From assembly GCF_014077505.1 (NCBI RefSeq), contig NZ_JACGWA010000004.1:124001-188000 (forward strand): a stretch of 64,000 nucleotides of DNA, in the 5' to 3' direction. Positions 46,425-56,418 of the stretch are shown here, piece by piece (position 1 is the first letter of the stretch; every line of letters begins with the position of its first letter). Source of the stretch: Colwellia sp. BRX10-3. GTDB taxonomy: Bacteria; Pseudomonadota; Gammaproteobacteria; Enterobacterales; Alteromonadaceae. Both the position numbers and the translations under genes were made by a program. The notes beneath the pieces are model-generated. The model saw nothing but the letters and a program-made list of their open reading frames with translations. It was not told where the DNA came from and did no database searches.

Positions 46425-46460
46425 AAAAAGCCATTAATAATTTTTTATTAATGGCTTTTT
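46425..46460. terminator. Bidirectional terminator between anchor protein and MATE genes
   Basis: A 16-bp stem (AAAAAGCCATTAATAA with TTATTAATGGCTTTTT) with a 4-nt loop. T-runs on both strands serve the convergent genes. Confidence 0.92.
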
Positions 46461-46462
46461 AT

Positions 46463-47947
46463 TCAAGGTTTACAATTATCAGGTACTTTACCTTCTAACG
46501 GTAATTTTTGTATTCGTTCATGACTCATTAGTTCGAAGCAGTCATTGGCTTCTTGGCAATCTATTCGCTCATTAATACTGGGTTCATGCACCGCAAATTC
46601 TTCAATATACACACCTTTGCTGCGCCATATTCCAGTATTCCAACGTTTAAAGGCGATAATACCGCGAATACATTCATCTAAGCTGGTAGCTAACCAAATA
46701 CCCACCAAGCCATAGGCAAAATGCAGTCCCAAAAGCCAAGCCAATGGTAGGGCGATAAACCACATAATACCAAAGCCGAACATTGACACATATCGAGCAT
46801 CTCCAGACGCCCGTAATGACGCACCTACAATCAAGTTAAAGCTGCGACCAAGCTCTCCCATTATGGCAACAAATAATATCAGCTTACCCAAAGCCCATAT
46901 ATCAGTGTTACTAGTAAATATAGCGAATAATTGATCCGAAAATGCCAGTAAGGTGAAAACAAAAAACATCGCGCCAGCTATACCCAGCTTGAGACCTAAC
47001 ATCAGTTGTTTATGAGCGTCATCAAATCGTTTAGCACCAATAAAATGGGCAACTTTAATTTGTACGCCGGCACTGACAGCAAAACCATAAAGAATAGCGG
47101 TAAAGAGTAAGTTAAAGCTATAAATACGGGTCGCTAGGGCAAGTTCGCCCATAGTAACTATCATCACCGTCATTAATATTTGAGTAAGTTGCCATGACAT
47201 AGGGTCTAATACTGACGGCATTGCAATTTTCAAAATAGGGGCGCTATCTTTTTTAAATAACAGCCAACTTTTAGGTAAAGTAATCTTGATATGTAAATGT
47301 TTGAAGATGATAAACAGAGTAAAACACAAACTGACAAGCCAAGCGATAACTGATGCATAGGCGACACCTTGTACTCCTAAGTCAGGAAACCCGTACTTAC
47401 CGTCGATTAATAAGTAGTTAAATAATATATTTACTATGGTCATCACAAAAGTTGACCACATGTTCCAATGTGTTTTACCTTGAGACGTTAAAACGGCTGC
47501 GGCTGCAAAACGAACAGCTAATATCCAAGTACCCATGCCAATTGTGCTTAGATAAATACTAGCCATAGCAGCCATATCATCTGTTAAACCCATCCACTGG
47601 GCGAAGGTTGGCGAAAAAGTCAGCATGATGATAGTTAATAAAATGCCACCAAATAAAAGAATGGCAAACAGCACACCATAAGTAGTGGCGAGTTTGTTAA
47701 AATCTCCTGCACCTATACATTGTGAAGCTACACTACTGCCACCTTGGTGTAACGTACTATAAAGTGCAAATGCAATACCCAAAATAGGCATAATAGCGCC
47801 AATAGATGCTGCAGCAGTATCAGATATACGACTTAAAAACCAAGCGTCAGCAACATTAATCATAAAAATGAAAAATAGATCAATAAAAATTGGCCAAGTT
47901 AAACTTAACAGACTTCTATCAGCAACTGATTGACTAGATTTTGGCAC
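46463..47947 (-). CDS. MATE-family efflux transporter
   Basis: A 494-residue inner-membrane protein with about 12 transmembrane helices in two repeats, matching the multidrug and toxin extrusion family. The first helix region reads LTWPIFIDLFFIFMINVADAWFLSRIS; a second-repeat start is AMPSVLDPMSWQLTQIL. A ~45-residue hydrophilic C-terminal tail with two Cys follows the last helix. Such pumps export cationic compounds using Na+ or H+ gradients; the substrate is unknown. The gene is single, on the minus strand. Confidence 0.93.
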   Translation of the reverse strand: MPKSSQSVADRSLLSLTWPIFIDLFFIFMINVADAWFLSRISDTAAASIGAIMPILGIAFALYSTLHQGGSSVASQCIGAGDFNKLATTYGVLFAILLFGGILLTIIMLTFSPTFAQWMGLTDDMAAMASIYLSTIGMGTWILAVRFAAAAVLTSQGKTHWNMWSTFVMTIVNILFNYLLIDGKYGFPDLGVQGVAYASVIAWLVSLCFTLFIIFKHLHIKITLPKSWLLFKKDSAPILKIAMPSVLDPMSWQLTQILMTVMIVTMGELALATRIYSFNLLFTAILYGFAVSAGVQIKVAHFIGAKRFDDAHKQLMLGLKLGIAGAMFFVFTLLAFSDQLFAIFTSNTDIWALGKLILFVAIMGELGRSFNLIVGASLRASGDARYVSMFGFGIMWFIALPLAWLLGLHFAYGLVGIWLATSLDECIRGIIAFKRWNTGIWRSKGVYIEEFAVHEPSINERIDCQEANDCFELMSHERIQKLPLEGKVPDNCKP

Positions 47948-48223
47948 AATACCTCCCGAAAAATTCGCAATAGTCTAGTATAACAGTCGAATAAGTATTT
48001 ACTGATGAATACGATTGTTACAAATCGTACTGACAAAGCTAAATATATAAAGAAGCGTTAATAATAAGAAAATGTCGGTGGCAAATCATTATTTGATGGT
48101 TTATTCAGCACTTAATAGCAAAAATCAATTAAAATGCCCATTATTGGCAATTAGCACTTTACAAAGTAGTGAACAGTATTTATTATTCGCCCCGTTCTGA
48201 AGCAGCAATGCTTTTTAACTTCA

Positions 48224-48314
48224 GGTGAGATGGCTGAGTGGTCGAAAGCACTGGTCTTGAAAACCAGCAAGGGTTTATAGCCCTTCTAGAGTTCAAATCT
48301 CTATCTCACCGCCA
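48224..48314 (+). tRNA. tRNA-Ser (anticodon TGA)
   Basis: A 91-nt class II tRNA with encoded CCA. Acceptor stem GGTGAGA/TCTCACC, D-arm with GAGTGGTCGAAAGCA, anticodon loop CTTGAAA (anticodon TGA, Ser), a long variable arm (CAAGGGTTTATAGCCCTT) and T-arm GAGTTCAAATCTC. The long variable arm confirms the serine type. A terminator follows 10 bp later. Confidence 0.95.
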
Positions 48315-48324
48315 CATTCTAAAA

Positions 48325-48352
48325 AACCGCTAATTTATTAGCGGTTTTTTTT
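48325..48352 (+). terminator. Terminator after tRNA-Ser
   Basis: A 9-bp stem (AACCGCTAA with TTAGCGGTT) with a 4-nt loop is followed by a T-run. Confidence 0.9.
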
Positions 48353-48405
48353 CGTCTGGTGTTTACCAAACCCGATAATTGGGTTTGTAGCATAGTACCT
48401 ACTTG

Positions 48406-48437
48406 TAGAGTTCAAATCTCTATCTCATAGCCACATT
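48406..48437 (+). pseudogene. Truncated tRNA-Ser 3' fragment
   Basis: 32 nt match the T-arm, acceptor 3' strand, CCA and 4 nt of flank of the tRNA-Ser just upstream (48287-48318) with two differences, CC to TA, in the acceptor strand. Nothing before it folds as a tRNA 5' half. It is followed by its own terminator, so it looks like the remains of a tandem tRNA-Ser copy. Confidence 0.8.
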
Positions 48438-48440
48438 AAG

Positions 48441-48475
48441 AAAAGCCCGCTAATCGAAAGATTAGCGGGCTTTTT
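48441..48475 (+). terminator. Terminator after the tRNA-Ser fragment
   Basis: A 15-bp perfect stem (AAAAGCCCGCTAATC with GATTAGCGGGCTTTT), GAAA tetraloop and T-run. A close relative of this hairpin lies at 62121-62180. Confidence 0.92.
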
Positions 48476-48964
48476 GCTTTCTGTAATTTATGTTTTTAAG
48501 TTTGCTTTATAATACCACCATCAAACTCACAATTATGAAAAGACGGCTTTTAGTAATAGCCCCTAATTCATCTTTGCCATCTGTAATATGGGTATATCTA
48601 TGGGCTAATTATATCATTGTGATGCAAGGAGTTGACCGAAGCCAATAATTTCTCTGAAAAACCCTAATGTACATGGCCTACCAAAGAATGTTCAATTCTG
48701 CTTAATAGTTTTTAACATCAAGGATTAAGCTTTATAAATTACTAACGCTCTATCTTTGTTAGTGATCTTTATTCGGGGTGCAGTGTATTTTGAAATTCAA
48801 TTCAGTAGGACAAAACTCAAAAACTCACTCAATATTAATTAGTCTGATAACAATATTCAGGGTTTAAAGTAAGCCTGTGTAGATTACATTTTGAAGTATA
48901 CATAGGCCTTGATAAGAGAATTATGACTATATTTTGAGCTTCAAAGGACAATTTATGCCTGTCC
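48476..48964. other. Intergenic region after the tRNA-Ser unit
   Basis: A 489-bp A/T-rich region before the 3' end of the DEAD-box gene (minus strand). No open frame with supporting signals, hairpin or RNA gene is seen. Confidence 0.45.
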
Positions 48965-50179
48965 TTATTTTCTCTTTTTTCGCGTGCTATGTGTTTTTTT
49001 AACCGGTTTCTTTTTCTTGTTTTGTATAGGCGCTTTTGAAAACACTTTATGGAAAGGCTGCTGCGTAACAACAGCAATGACTTGCCCTATGCTATTTTCA
49101 ATATTAGTTAATTGTCTTATATCATTTTCTACAGCAAATGAAATGGCTATGCCACTGTTGCCGGCACGAGCAGTTCGCCCTATACGGTGTATGTAGTTTC
49201 TGGGATCTTCAGGAAGGTTATAGTTAATAACTAACGTAATATTATCAACATCAATGCCACGAGCAGCAACATCAGTGGCAACCAATACTCTTAAATTAGC
49301 ATCTTTAAAGTTTTGTAAGGCTTCTTCTCTAACAGCTTGAGTTTTACCACTGTGAAGGCTCGCGGCAGTTATTGATGCTTTTTCTAACTCTTTAACAATG
49401 ATGTCAGCGCCATACTTTGTTTTGCAAAAAATGAGCACTTTTTTATAGTCATGATTTTCGAGAATATTAAAGAGTAAAGGTACTTTATTCGACTTATCAA
49501 GGTGGTATACACTTTGATTAACCAAGTCGATGGTAATCGTTTCTGCAGCAATCTGCACTTTGGTTGGATCGGTTAATATAGCTTGTGCAAGAATCTCTAT
49601 TTCAGCGGGCATAGTCGCTGAAAATAATAGTGTTTGTCGCTTCTTTGGCAGTTTAGATATGATGCTTTGAACATCGTTAAAGAACCCCATATCAAGCATT
49701 GTATCTGCTTCATCTAATACAAATACTTCTAACGCCTCAAAATTTATATCGCCCGTTGCAATTAAATCCAATAACCTGCCAGGGGTGGCCACTAAAATAT
49801 CCAGGCCAAGCGCGATAGCGTCTACTTGCGCTTGTCTTCCAACACCACCATAAACCACCTTAGTTTTAAGGCCTAAACCTTCAGCGTAGTCGTCAATGTT
49901 TTGCATTATTTGCGAGGCAAGCTCTCTCGTAGGCGTTAATATCAGCGAACGCGTGCTCTTAGCTTTACTATCTATTTTGTTCCGGCCAAAATTATTGATA
50001 ATAGGCAATGAAAAGGCGGCGGTTTTACCTGTTCCCGTTTGGGCTATACCAAGAAGATCACTTCCGTTAATAAGCGCTGGAATACATTCTTTTTGGATCG
50101 GTGTGGGTTGTTCATAGCCTTTAAGACTAACACGGTCAATAATTGACTCTAAAAGTGAAAATTCTTTAAATTCTGACAT
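48965..50179 (-). CDS. DEAD-box ATP-dependent RNA helicase, RhlE-like
   Basis: A 404-residue RNA helicase with all superfamily 2 motifs in order: Q motif (GYEQPTPIQKECIPALI), AQTGTGKTAAF (I), PTRELASQI (Ia), ATPGRLLD (Ib), DEAD (II), SAT (III), ATDVAARGIDV (V) and HRIGRTARAG (VI). The last ~30 residues are highly basic (KKKKPVKKTHSTRKKRK), as in RhlE-type proteins that bind RNA through a Lys/Arg tail. In cold-adapted bacteria such helicases help ribosome assembly and RNA turnover at low temperature. The gene is single, with no cold-shock leader recognised. Confidence 0.93.
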   Translation of the reverse strand: MSEFKEFSLLESIIDRVSLKGYEQPTPIQKECIPALINGSDLLGIAQTGTGKTAAFSLPIINNFGRNKIDSKAKSTRSLILTPTRELASQIMQNIDDYAEGLGLKTKVVYGGVGRQAQVDAIALGLDILVATPGRLLDLIATGDINFEALEVFVLDEADTMLDMGFFNDVQSIISKLPKKRQTLLFSATMPAEIEILAQAILTDPTKVQIAAETITIDLVNQSVYHLDKSNKVPLLFNILENHDYKKVLIFCKTKYGADIIVKELEKASITAASLHSGKTQAVREEALQNFKDANLRVLVATDVAARGIDVDNITLVINYNLPEDPRNYIHRIGRTARAGNSGIAISFAVENDIRQLTNIENSIGQVIAVVTQQPFHKVFSKAPIQNKKKKPVKKTHSTRKKRK

Positions 50180-50465
50180 GCTGTCTCGGTATTCTTAAAT
50201 CAATAGCCGACTATTCTAACAGAATGCTTTAACATGTTTAAGATGTATTCAAGTAGGCTGTTTCTGACAAATCTCCTCAAAACATCTCTCGAAAAAATAG
50301 TTCAGTAATGAAGTGTTCTGACGCCTTTATCTTTCTTTCACGTTTTTTTAAGGGGTTAGATAATTTGAAAATGGAGTTTGTTGTTCTATATATTCGAGTA
50401 GAAAGTAAATGCTACACAATTTGTGCATTAAAGAATGGTTTATTTAAATAAAACAAATGTAAAAA

Positions 50466-53432
50466 TTAGAAATCCCACCCCATACGAAGGTAATAATGAC
50501 CACCGTTAAAGCTAGCAGGGGAGTTTAAAGGATAAATAGCACCTAAAAAGCCAGAGGTACGGCCATCACTAAATTCTTTCGGATAGGCATCAAAGACATT
50601 TTTTACACCTAAAGCAACAACTAAGTCATCTGTAATATCATAGGAAAACTCTACGTCAGTTATAATGAGAGGGCTAACTTTTTCAATGAGAGATACGTCA
50701 TTAAATTGTGCGTTATAAAAGCTACCATAATAATTAATACGCACCATCGCACTAATATCTTCTTGAGAAAAAGAGTAAGTTAATACAGAGCGCGTTTTTG
50801 GTATTCCTTCCTCCCGCTCTCTAAGTACATTAATATCTGTAATTGGACTTTTAGGATTGGTTACCGCTAGTTGTGTGTCTGTGAAATTAAAGGCTAATGA
50901 TAAAGAATCATTTTCTCCGATAAAACTTAATGGTAAACTTACAACTAAATCAACACCTTGAGTCGTTGAATTAAAATCATTAGTATAATATTGAATATTG
51001 GTTACATTCGAATCAATCTCAGAGTCTGCTAACAATGGTGCATCACTTGCCACTATTTCACTGGAAAATAATGATAGCCGATCATCTACTTCAATATAAA
51101 AATAATCTAAAGTAATATTAATTGGCCCTATCTCTGATAATACGCCGAAACTAAAGCTTGATGCAGTTTCTGGTTCAAGTTCCCCTCCAGAACGTGCGGT
51201 TGCAATTGGGCTCAAAGCACTAACCAATTGTGATCTTTGCTGTACAACTCTATCATTTACAATAGAGTTTGAGGTCGATATACGTTGGAGAGTGGATTGA
51301 GCAACTGTAGGAGCTCGGAACCCTGAACTAAGTGTTGAACGTAATGCAATTTCATCAGTTACTTGTAACCGAGCTGAAAGTTTTCCATCAAAACTATTCC
51401 CTATTGCGCCTATATCTTCATATCGCATTGCAAGTGATATTGAGAAATCCTCAGTGATGTCGGTTTCCAAATCTAAATATACGGCGTTCGATTTACGATC
51501 ATTCTTGCCAGCAGTATCGGGGGAGAAACCCGGAAAACCATTCGCACCTATTGCTTCACCATTGCTTGAAAAAGTACCTATCTCATAAGATGCGCTATCT
51601 CCAGCAACGACTTCAAATTGTTCGAAATGATGTTGAAAACCAAAGGCTATATTCAACTCCGATTCAAAACCAACGTAAACGGGATAAGTAAAATCTGTAT
51701 TAAATATACGTTCAGTTTGAATTTGTGAGCCCAATTCGAAGATGCTTGGTGAGTTTTCACCTAATGATGCATTTACGCTATTACGTAAGCCATAATCAAT
51801 ATAATTTCTACCGACTACCATACTAATGTCATAAGTTAATTCAGCACGATTGTTATCTATAGAGCCTCGAAAACCAGCGACTATACTGCTATCATTTATT
51901 TTGCCGCTAAACCTTGGGGTAAACCCTCCAGGAAAACGTTCATTAAAAGCAAAGCAATTCACATTGCTAAAAACGGTCTTTAAGGCTTCAACATCTCCCG
52001 TAGTTCCTGGAATTGTAGGCGTAGGACAGTTACCTGAATTATTATTAGTCATGTCAAAAAATAGGCGGGTACCATCATTGGGGTTGGTAAATATACCTGC
52101 ACGTGTATTAGGGTGGCGATAAAAAAAACTACCATCAACGGTGCGTTGTGCCCAGTTACCAAAAAGATAAAGCTGTTTATAATTACTGTTACCTGCAATA
52201 TCCATTTCAATATTGCCCACTAGCTTTACATTGTTAGTAATTTTAGGAGCACCCCAAATAACAACAGGGTCTTGTATATCATTTATATTAATACCACTAT
52301 CTATTAAGTTCTGTACTGCAGGATCTTGAATCCCGCGAGAAGTAGCATCGCTTTCTGATAGTTCGAATGAAAAGTTGGCCGTTCCACTTTCAGAAAAATT
52401 TGTTCCTAAAATACCTGACAGTTCAAACTTTGTGCCATCACCTTGATAATATTGGCCTGTTCGCATTTCAATACGGTTGACATCTGCACTGTTTTCTAAA
52501 CGAAAATTAATAACCCCTGCGATGGCGTCAGAGCCATATTGAGCGGCAGCGCCATCTCTTAAAACCTCGACACTTTTAAGTGCAATACTCGGAATAGGTT
52601 CTAAATCTACTCCGTGTGCACCGACATTTAATCCAGATATATATTCATAAATAACACTACTACGGTGACGGCGTTTGCCATTGACTAATATTAAGATACT
52701 GTCTGTGGGTAAACCTCTAAGATTAGCCGGTCTTACCAAAGTACCAGCGTCACTAATTGCTTCCTGCGTTGAGTTATATGAGGGAATAACACTTGATAGC
52801 GTAGAAATAATATCGCTATTACTGCGCGTTTTTAAATCTTGCTTATTAATTATATCTAAAGGCGCTAATGCATATCTAGGTGAACGATTTATTCGACGTG
52901 AACCTATAATTTGAATACGTTCAGCTTCAATTACATTATGTTCATTTTTTGATTTTAATTCAGCTGTATTTTGAAAGGTAATTGACGGTACATTAACATC
53001 AATATTTAAAATATCATTAAATTGGCGATTTAATTCAATTTTCAACAGTAACTTGGTGTTAAAGTGCTCTGAGTAACTGTCGTAATTAGTTAATGTTGAA
53101 GATACTGCAATCACATGTTTTTCAGTGGCAATAGCATTAATTGGGGTATTTAAAAGAATTTTGGCTAAGGCATCGGGAAGTGAATAAGTGCCAAATAGTG
53201 GATTGGTTTGTACGATTATAGAATCACCAAATGGATATAAAAGTGAATATCCAGATATATCTGCCAACTTATCTAAAGCTTCAGCAGCATTCATAGCGGG
53301 TAACTTAAATTCGTAATATTCAGTGGCTTGACATACGAAAGTATTACCTGACAATAACAAGCTAAATACAATATAGAATGAACTGTATCTGTGCTTTTTA
53401 TAGTTTATTAACCGACTGAATATTTTATACAT
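50466..53432 (-). CDS. TonB-dependent receptor with N-terminal STN signalling domain
   Basis: A 988-residue outer-membrane receptor. An N-terminal signal sequence (~1-36) is followed by an STN (secretin/TonB short N-terminal) domain at ~40-112 (ALDKLADISGYSLLY, then SLPDALAKILLNTPINAI). A spacer, the plug domain (~170-300, RPANLRGLPTDSILILVNGKRRHRSSV, AAAQYGSDAIAGVINFRL) and a 22-strand-type barrel ending in Phe (GWDF) complete it. STN domains contact FecR-type anti-sigma proteins, and fecR/fecI genes lie ~3.3 kb upstream. It is a paralogue of 53830-56418, which has no STN. The substrate is unknown. Confidence 0.9.
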   Translation of the reverse strand: MYKIFSRLINYKKHRYSSFYIVFSLLLSGNTFVCQATEYYEFKLPAMNAAEALDKLADISGYSLLYPFGDSIIVQTNPLFGTYSLPDALAKILLNTPINAIATEKHVIAVSSTLTNYDSYSEHFNTKLLLKIELNRQFNDILNIDVNVPSITFQNTAELKSKNEHNVIEAERIQIIGSRRINRSPRYALAPLDIINKQDLKTRSNSDIISTLSSVIPSYNSTQEAISDAGTLVRPANLRGLPTDSILILVNGKRRHRSSVIYEYISGLNVGAHGVDLEPIPSIALKSVEVLRDGAAAQYGSDAIAGVINFRLENSADVNRIEMRTGQYYQGDGTKFELSGILGTNFSESGTANFSFELSESDATSRGIQDPAVQNLIDSGININDIQDPVVIWGAPKITNNVKLVGNIEMDIAGNSNYKQLYLFGNWAQRTVDGSFFYRHPNTRAGIFTNPNDGTRLFFDMTNNNSGNCPTPTIPGTTGDVEALKTVFSNVNCFAFNERFPGGFTPRFSGKINDSSIVAGFRGSIDNNRAELTYDISMVVGRNYIDYGLRNSVNASLGENSPSIFELGSQIQTERIFNTDFTYPVYVGFESELNIAFGFQHHFEQFEVVAGDSASYEIGTFSSNGEAIGANGFPGFSPDTAGKNDRKSNAVYLDLETDITEDFSISLAMRYEDIGAIGNSFDGKLSARLQVTDEIALRSTLSSGFRAPTVAQSTLQRISTSNSIVNDRVVQQRSQLVSALSPIATARSGGELEPETASSFSFGVLSEIGPINITLDYFYIEVDDRLSLFSSEIVASDAPLLADSEIDSNVTNIQYYTNDFNSTTQGVDLVVSLPLSFIGENDSLSLAFNFTDTQLAVTNPKSPITDINVLREREEGIPKTRSVLTYSFSQEDISAMVRINYYGSFYNAQFNDVSLIEKVSPLIITDVEFSYDITDDLVVALGVKNVFDAYPKEFSDGRTSGFLGAIYPLNSPASFNGGHYYLRMGWDF

Positions 53433-53829
53433 ATCTTATTGTCTGATAGCTTTTTCTTAAAATAACGATCATAGTGAGCATCTTCCGATCATTACTTGGT
53501 TTGGATTTATAAGTTTTTCCTTGTTATTACTGGAGATTATTTAAATCAGTAACTGCAATTGCTTCTTTAAATAGTATAGTAACAATGTGTTAGCTACTGA
53601 TATTGTCATAGTAGTATCACAAAAGTCTATCGAACTATCCCAATAGTTTTAATTAGTTGTATTAATGTTACCGCGCTTTCATCGTTTTATAATGTGTGTG
53701 GTAAGTTATTAGAGCGTTGGCTTTGCTTTATATCCTTCATCAGCTACAAATTTTATGAGATTTTTTTATTTTTAAATAAAAAAATCCCAGCAAAAGCTGG
53801 GATTTATATTTGAATATAACGCTTGTAGT
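53433..53829. other. Intergenic region between the two TonB receptors
   Basis: A 397-bp region containing the terminator of the 53830 gene (53777-53803) and, nearer 53433, the presumed promoter of the 50466 gene. I found no copy of the shared ECF element (CTCTTTAG type) here. Confidence 0.5.
53777..53803 (-). terminator. Terminator after the 862-residue TonB receptor
   Basis: On the minus strand, stem ATCCCAGC with GCTGGGAT and a TTTT loop, followed by T7. It separates transcription of the two receptors. Confidence 0.9.
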
Positions 53830-56418
53830 TTAGAAGTTATATGTTGCCTTCAAGTAGTAGAAACCACCATTAAAGCCAAATGGAGATGTTTCATAGTACT
53901 TACCACCCCAACTATTATTTGCTGCACCCGTTTGTTGCTCAAAATCAAGCTCATTCGGGTATTCGTCAAATATATTTTGTGCGCCAATACTTACTTTAAG
54001 ATCTTCCATTACATGATAGCTAACTTCAACATCAACAGTAACTTCTGAGTCAGCAACAATTTCTGTACCTGGCTCTGCTGGAGAACCTATCCAATCAACG
54101 TGCACGCCTTGGTATTCACCGTAGTAGTTTACACGGGTAAACATACTGACATTGTCCCAACTTTGTGACCACGTGAATGTTGCACGATGATTTGGTAAAT
54201 CATTTTCTAAGCGAGAAACTTTACCATCACCTGTAATTTCAGTGTAAGCATCAACGGTTGTTTCATTCCAGTTATAAGCTAAACCAAATGTGGTATCACC
54301 ATCTAACAAACTCGTTGAATAGTTAGCCACAAAATCAATACCTTCAGTTGTAGTATCAAAATCATTGGTAAAGAAGCTTACTTGTTGGATAGAGTCTACG
54401 TTCGGTACACCATCAGCCTTTAACTTAACTTTATCATCAGCGGTTAAGTTATATTTAGTTGACTGAGAAACACGATCAGTTACTTCAATATTGTAATAAT
54501 CAAGTGTGAAATGGATACCTTCTATTTCCCAAACCGCACCAAATGCTATGCTTTGAGATTCTTCAGGCGTTAATTCTTTTGCACCTAACTGAATAGCAAT
54601 AGGGTTAGACGCTGGTAGTAAAGCAGAATCAACTAACTCACCGCCATCTAAAGAGGTTTGCACATTAGCATAGTTAGCTTGACCAACCGTAGGTGCACGG
54701 AAGCCTGAACTTACCGAGCCACGTACTGAAAAATCATCAGTAACATTATATTGTGCGGTGATTTTATAATTCGTGGTATTACCAAAAGTACTGTAATCTT
54801 CAAAACGTAGGGCATACCCCATTAAGAAGTCTTCAGTGTATTGTGCTTCAACATCAAGATAAAGCGCATAGTTTTGACGAGAAAATGAACCTGCAGCTGC
54901 TGGTTTAAAACCAGGAAAACCATTAGAACCAATACCAAAGCCTTGCTCTGTATATGGACCAGCGGTAAAAGATGCTTCGTCACCTGCAGTCACTTCAAAG
55001 GTTTCTTGATGGTATTCATAACCACCAGCAATAATTAGTGGCATCTCCAGACCTACTTCAAGTTCTTTAACTAAATCAATGTTAAAGAATTTTTCAAGTT
55101 GAACGTGGCTGCCTGGATTAAAGTCACGTGGTGTTTCAGGGCCTAAAGACGCATTCAACGTGTCATAAATAACATAACTTGATTCGTTACGACCTACAGA
55201 ACCACTGACGTCATAAGACAAAGTGTCATCAAACTGACCACGTGTTCCCATGGTTATTGATGTATCAACGATGTTACCACCAAAATTAGGTGTAAAACCG
55301 CCTGGTAACATTTCATTAAAGGCAAAACAATTATCATTATTTGCGACATTGTTAATATAGTCGTCTTGAGTTAACACGTTTTCTGAGGTTACATTAACAG
55401 GGCTACAAGAACCACCAGTATCTAAACCATCTAAATCGGCAATCAGTAAATTGCTAACACCATCACCATCTGTATCGCCATTACTGTAAACACCACCACG
55501 AGTATGAGGGTTACGATAATAGAAACCGCCACGAACATCACGTTCTGAGAAGTTACCAAACATGTAAATTTCACGGTCGTTACCGATATCTAAACCGAAG
55601 TTACCAAAAATGGTGATGTCGTCATTAACTTCAGGAGAACCCCAAATTTGAGCAGGATCACCCACACCTGGCACACCAGCGTCAATAAAAGCGGCTGCAT
55701 CTGGACGTTGTACACTACGGCTTGTAGCATCAGCATTTTTATATTGGAAGCTCAGGTTAGCAAAACCATCATCAGTAAGTGCCATACCAATATTACCATT
55801 GACTTCAGTAGTATCGCCGTCACCTTCATAATATGAACCATGACGCACTGTTAATGAACCACCATCTGCATCATCTTTTAAGACAAAGTTCATTACACCT
55901 GCGATAGCATCTGAACCGTATTGCGCCGCAGCACCGTCGCGTAACACTTCCACTTGTTTTAGTGCCGCACTAGGAATAACTGAAATGTCAGGGCCTTGAG
56001 CACCATCATTAATACCACCACCTAATAAGGCAATAACAGAAGCACGATGACGACGTTTACCATTGACAAGTATCAAGGTGCTGTCTGAAGAAAGACCTCG
56101 AAGGTTAGCTGGTTTAACTAAGCTGGCTGCATCAGATATAGGGTTACTTTGCACGTTAAATGAAGGCACAGTGCCTTTTAATAATTCAAGCATATCGGTG
56201 TTACCCGATTTCTCTAGTTCCTCAGAGCCTATTAAATCAATAGGAACGGGTGAAGCATCTACTGAACGAGGTGCACCGCGAGAGCCTACTACGGCAATAC
56301 GCTCAACTTCTTCTTTTTTAACTTTGCCTGCATCGTTTTCAGCAGCATATGATTGAACAGTACCTAACGCTAAACTTACAGATAGCGCTAAAGTTGTAAT
56401 TTTAAATGTTGACGACAT
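53830..56418 (-). CDS. TonB-dependent receptor without STN domain
   Basis: An 862-residue outer-membrane receptor: signal peptide (residues 1-25, ending SYA), plug domain (~35-165; KPANLRGLSSDSTLILVNGKRRHRASV, QVEVLRDGAAAQYGSDAIAGVMNFVL) and a beta-barrel ending in a terminal Phe (ATYNF). Imported substrates of this branch are mostly unknown. It is clearly homologous to the receptor at 50466-53432 but begins directly with the plug region. A promoter-like element shared with the sigma-factor operon and the PutP-like gene lies at 56499-56530, 80 bp upstream. A terminator follows, so it is its own transcript. Confidence 0.92.
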   Translation of the reverse strand: MSSTFKITTLALSVSLALGTVQSYAAENDAGKVKKEEVERIAVVGSRGAPRSVDASPVPIDLIGSEELEKSGNTDMLELLKGTVPSFNVQSNPISDAASLVKPANLRGLSSDSTLILVNGKRRHRASVIALLGGGINDGAQGPDISVIPSAALKQVEVLRDGAAAQYGSDAIAGVMNFVLKDDADGGSLTVRHGSYYEGDGDTTEVNGNIGMALTDDGFANLSFQYKNADATSRSVQRPDAAAFIDAGVPGVGDPAQIWGSPEVNDDITIFGNFGLDIGNDREIYMFGNFSERDVRGGFYYRNPHTRGGVYSNGDTDGDGVSNLLIADLDGLDTGGSCSPVNVTSENVLTQDDYINNVANNDNCFAFNEMLPGGFTPNFGGNIVDTSITMGTRGQFDDTLSYDVSGSVGRNESSYVIYDTLNASLGPETPRDFNPGSHVQLEKFFNIDLVKELEVGLEMPLIIAGGYEYHQETFEVTAGDEASFTAGPYTEQGFGIGSNGFPGFKPAAAGSFSRQNYALYLDVEAQYTEDFLMGYALRFEDYSTFGNTTNYKITAQYNVTDDFSVRGSVSSGFRAPTVGQANYANVQTSLDGGELVDSALLPASNPIAIQLGAKELTPEESQSIAFGAVWEIEGIHFTLDYYNIEVTDRVSQSTKYNLTADDKVKLKADGVPNVDSIQQVSFFTNDFDTTTEGIDFVANYSTSLLDGDTTFGLAYNWNETTVDAYTEITGDGKVSRLENDLPNHRATFTWSQSWDNVSMFTRVNYYGEYQGVHVDWIGSPAEPGTEIVADSEVTVDVEVSYHVMEDLKVSIGAQNIFDEYPNELDFEQQTGAANNSWGGKYYETSPFGFNGGFYYLKATYNF

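Noticed and set aside
48287-48437. tRNA-Ser 3' repeat as attachment sites flanking a genomic island
   Set aside because: Only 87 bp lie between the copies, with no integrase or cargo; a decayed tandem tRNA is simpler.
48835-49077. 80-residue basic minus-strand frame at the end of the DEAD-box gene
   Set aside because: It is an out-of-frame reading of the Lys/Arg-rich helicase tail and has no ribosome binding site.
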